Of a stretch of DNA of 6,397 nt, positions 4,887-6,397 are shown in pieces. The first letter of the stretch is position 1. Each line of letters starts with the position of its first letter. The stretch is from Phycisphaerales bacterium (GTDB taxonomy: Bacteria > Planctomycetota > Phycisphaerae > SM23-33): assembly GCA_003171235.1 (NCBI GenBank), contig PMYM01000035.1:1-6397 (forward strand). The letters are read 5' to 3'. A program made the position numbers and the translations under genes. The notes under the pieces are model-generated. The model worked only from the letters and a program-made list of their open reading frames with translations, was not told the origin of the DNA and did not search any database.

Positions 4887-6397
4887 TTGTTACGGGTATT
4901 TGAATTGGCAAAAGAGCTCGGGGTGACCTCCAAGGGCATCCTGGAGAAATGCCGCGCCGAGGGCATCGAGCTGAAGAACCACATGGCGGCCCTGTCGATG
5001 GGGCTGGAAGTGACCATCCGCGAATGGTTCAGCGCCGCCGATCACGCAACGGCCATCGAGACGACCCAGCACGTGGACCTGGCGGCCGAAAGCAAGCGGG
5101 CGGCCTCCCAGCGCCGCCGCCGCCGGCACGAAGAACCCGCCCAGGCGGAAGAGGTTGCCGTCGCCGAACCGGCCGCCCCTGTGGCCGTCGAGACCGCCCC
5201 GCCGGTGGAAGTCCAGGCCCCGCCCGCCGCCGCCGCGGCGGTGGTTGAAACTTACCCCACGCCCGCGCCCCAGCCGCCCCCGTCGGCAGTCCAGGCGCCA
5301 CCCGAGGCATCGGCCCCTCCGCCGCCTGTCGCGCCGGCCCTCCAAGCCCAGGCTGCCGCGGCCGCGTCGATCACAGCGGCTGCGCCTGCCGAAACCGCCA
5401 AGCAACCCGCCCCGGCAACGCTGCCCGCCCAGGCTGTCCCAAACCAGCCCGTCCGGCCCAAGGGCATCAAGCCCGCCGGCCCACAGGTGGTGCCCAAGCC
5501 GGCCAAGCTCCAGGGTCCGCGCGTGGTGCGATTCGCCGGCGTGGAGCCGCAGGCGCCCGCCCCGCCCAGGCGGTATTCGCCGGCTAGCAGGACCGCGCCC
5601 CCGCCGATTCCCGCCGCTCCGGCGGGCGGGAAAAAGGGCGGCAGCTTTGTCAGCGGCGTCGAAGAAGAGGACACCGCCAAGAAGGGCGCCAAGAAGCGTT
5701 CCCCCCGGCGCAAGGGCGGCGGGCGCACGGGCGAGACCGGCGAAGGCCTGCGCGAATGGCGCGACCGCGATCTGGCCGAACGCAGCGCGCGGCTGGCCGC
5801 CGCCACCGGCCCCGGCCTGCGCCGCCACCGCGCCAGCGTCGGCCCGGGCGCAAAACCCGAACTCAAGCCCGGCTCCCGCGACAACCAGGTGGAGATGGCA
5901 GAGCCCATCACCATCAAGAGTTTTTCGGCCGCCGCCGGCATCAAGATCGCCGACCTCATGCGCAAGCTCATGGGCCATGGCATCCTGTCCAACATCAACG
6001 CCACCCTGGCGCGCGAGACGGTGGAAATGCTGTCGCTGGAATACGGCATCGAGCTGAAGATCAAGTCCGCCAAATCGGCCGAAGCTGACCTGGAGGTGGA
6101 GGTCCAGCAGAATCGCCAGCGGTCCAGCGAGAACCTCCTGCCCCGGGCCCCCGTCATCACCATCCTGGGCCACGTCGATCACGGCAAGACCTCGCTGCTG
6201 GACCGCATCCGCAAAGCCCGCGTGGCCGCGGGCGAGGAAGGCGGCATTACCCAGGGCATCGGCGCTTACCGCTACGACATGGGCGACAAGCACGTGGTCT
6301 TCCTGGACACGCCCGGGCACGAGGCCTTCACCGCCATGCGCGCCCGCGGGGCGAATATGACCGACGTGGTGGTGCTGGTGGTGGCGGCCGACGACGG
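4887..6397 (+). CDS. infB: translation initiation factor IF-2 (5' portion, runs off right edge)
   Basis: IF2 is the GTPase that brings formyl-Met-tRNA to the 30S subunit and promotes subunit joining. The frame has a stop at 4854-4856 and no ATG or GTG before the conserved start, so TTG 4887 is the start, with GGGGAG 6 nt upstream. 503 residues are visible. LRVFELAKELGVTSKGILEK (2-21) opens the first IF2_N domain (to about 48), followed by RRRRRH near residue 78. A long Pro/Ala/Val-rich linker (about 85-250) and a basic stretch KKGAKKRSPRRKGGGR (about 270) come next. The second IF2_N-like domain (PITIKSFSAAAGIKIADLM, about 340-395) precedes the GTPase domain: G1 GHVDHGKT (428-435), the GGITQGIGAY switch region (about 452-461) and G3 DTPGH (474-478). 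The NKxD motif and domains II-IV lie beyond the window. The linker is poorly conserved in this family and here is strongly GC-biased, producing long spurious antisense ORFs. Confidence 0.97.
   Translation, partial: MLRVFELAKELGVTSKGILEKCRAEGIELKNHMAALSMGLEVTIREWFSAADHATAIETTQHVDLAAESKRAASQRRRRRHEEPAQAEEVAVAEPAAPVAVETAPPVEVQAPPAAAAAVVETYPTPAPQPPPSAVQAPPEASAPPPPVAPALQAQAAAAASITAAAPAETAKQPAPATLPAQAVPNQPVRPKGIKPAGPQVVPKPAKLQGPRVVRFAGVEPQAPAPPRRYSPASRTAPPPIPAAPAGGKKGGSFVSGVEEEDTAKKGAKKRSPRRKGGGRTGETGEGLREWRDRDLAERSARLAAATGPGLRRHRASVGPGAKPELKPGSRDNQVEMAEPITIKSFSAAAGIKIADLMRKLMGHGILSNINATLARETVEMLSLEYGIELKIKSAKSAEADLEVEVQQNRQRSSENLLPRAPVITILGHVDHGKTSLLDRIRKARVAAGEEGGITQGIGAYRYDMGDKHVVFLDTPGHEAFTAMRARGANMTDVVVLVVAADD

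Noticed and set aside
4890..6320. A 476-aa minus-strand ORF opposite infB, and similar long frames at 3905-5017 and 5252-6163.
   Set aside because: They lie antisense to clearly conserved IF2/NusA coding sequence, are low-complexity (Gly/Arg/Ala/Ser-rich) and have no domain. They are products of high GC and few stop codons.

Overview
The window holds one well-defined housekeeping operon on the + strand, nusA followed by infB (infB runs off the right edge). Before it lies about 2.8 kb of repeat-rich, gene-poor accessory DNA. The accessory DNA contains one intact gene, a minus-strand ankyrin-repeat lipoprotein, and a decayed integrase/transposase fragment. The most likely source is a GC-rich member of the Planctomycetota, perhaps Phycisphaerae-like. 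This rests on the style of the integrase remnant (the SPPLTPRYNG motif and the RRR...PPF...PLR-N C-terminus), the density of dispersed hairpin repeats, and the proline/alanine-rich extensions on NusA and IF2. It is a recalled resemblance, not a search result.

Layout. Positions 1-473 are non-coding: a short heptamer array (20-47), a two-hairpin repeat (copy A, 216-343) and a 90-nt element (374-463) that folds as a perfect cloverleaf with four 7-bp stems and no unpaired junction bases. Positions 474-1646 (-) encode a predicted lipoprotein with C-terminal ankyrin repeats, visibly less GC-rich than nusA/infB. A 9-bp hairpin (1691-1712) separates it from the 3' part of an integrase gene (about 1729-2187, -), whose 5' part is lost next to a second copy of the two-hairpin repeat (copy B, 2207-2293). 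From 2293 to 2829 there are more hairpins, ending in copy D (2648-2829), which is an inverted match to copy A. Copies A and D therefore frame the lipoprotein gene and the integrase remnant like the ends of a cassette.

Just right of copy D is a near-perfect housekeeping promoter (TTGACA, 16 bp, TATAAT; 2843-2870). It is followed by about 410 nt without a convincing ORF, ending in a strong intrinsic terminator (3261-3287) only 24 nt before the nusA start codon. This is either a separate unrecognised non-coding RNA or a long nusA leader controlled by attenuation. The usual upstream partner of nusA, rimP, is not in the window.

NusA (3312-4820) has its NTD, S1, KH1 and KH2 domains and a helical C-terminal region, then a tail of three 24-26-residue Pro/Glu-rich tandem repeats. 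infB starts at TTG 4887, with a UNCG-loop hairpin directly against its ribosome binding site. It encodes IF2 with an IF2_N domain, a long Pro/Ala/basic linker, a second IF2_N-like domain and the start of the GTPase domain (G1 and G3 motifs visible). Both products act together in transcription-translation: NusA in elongation, pausing, termination and antitermination, and IF2 in initiator-tRNA delivery.
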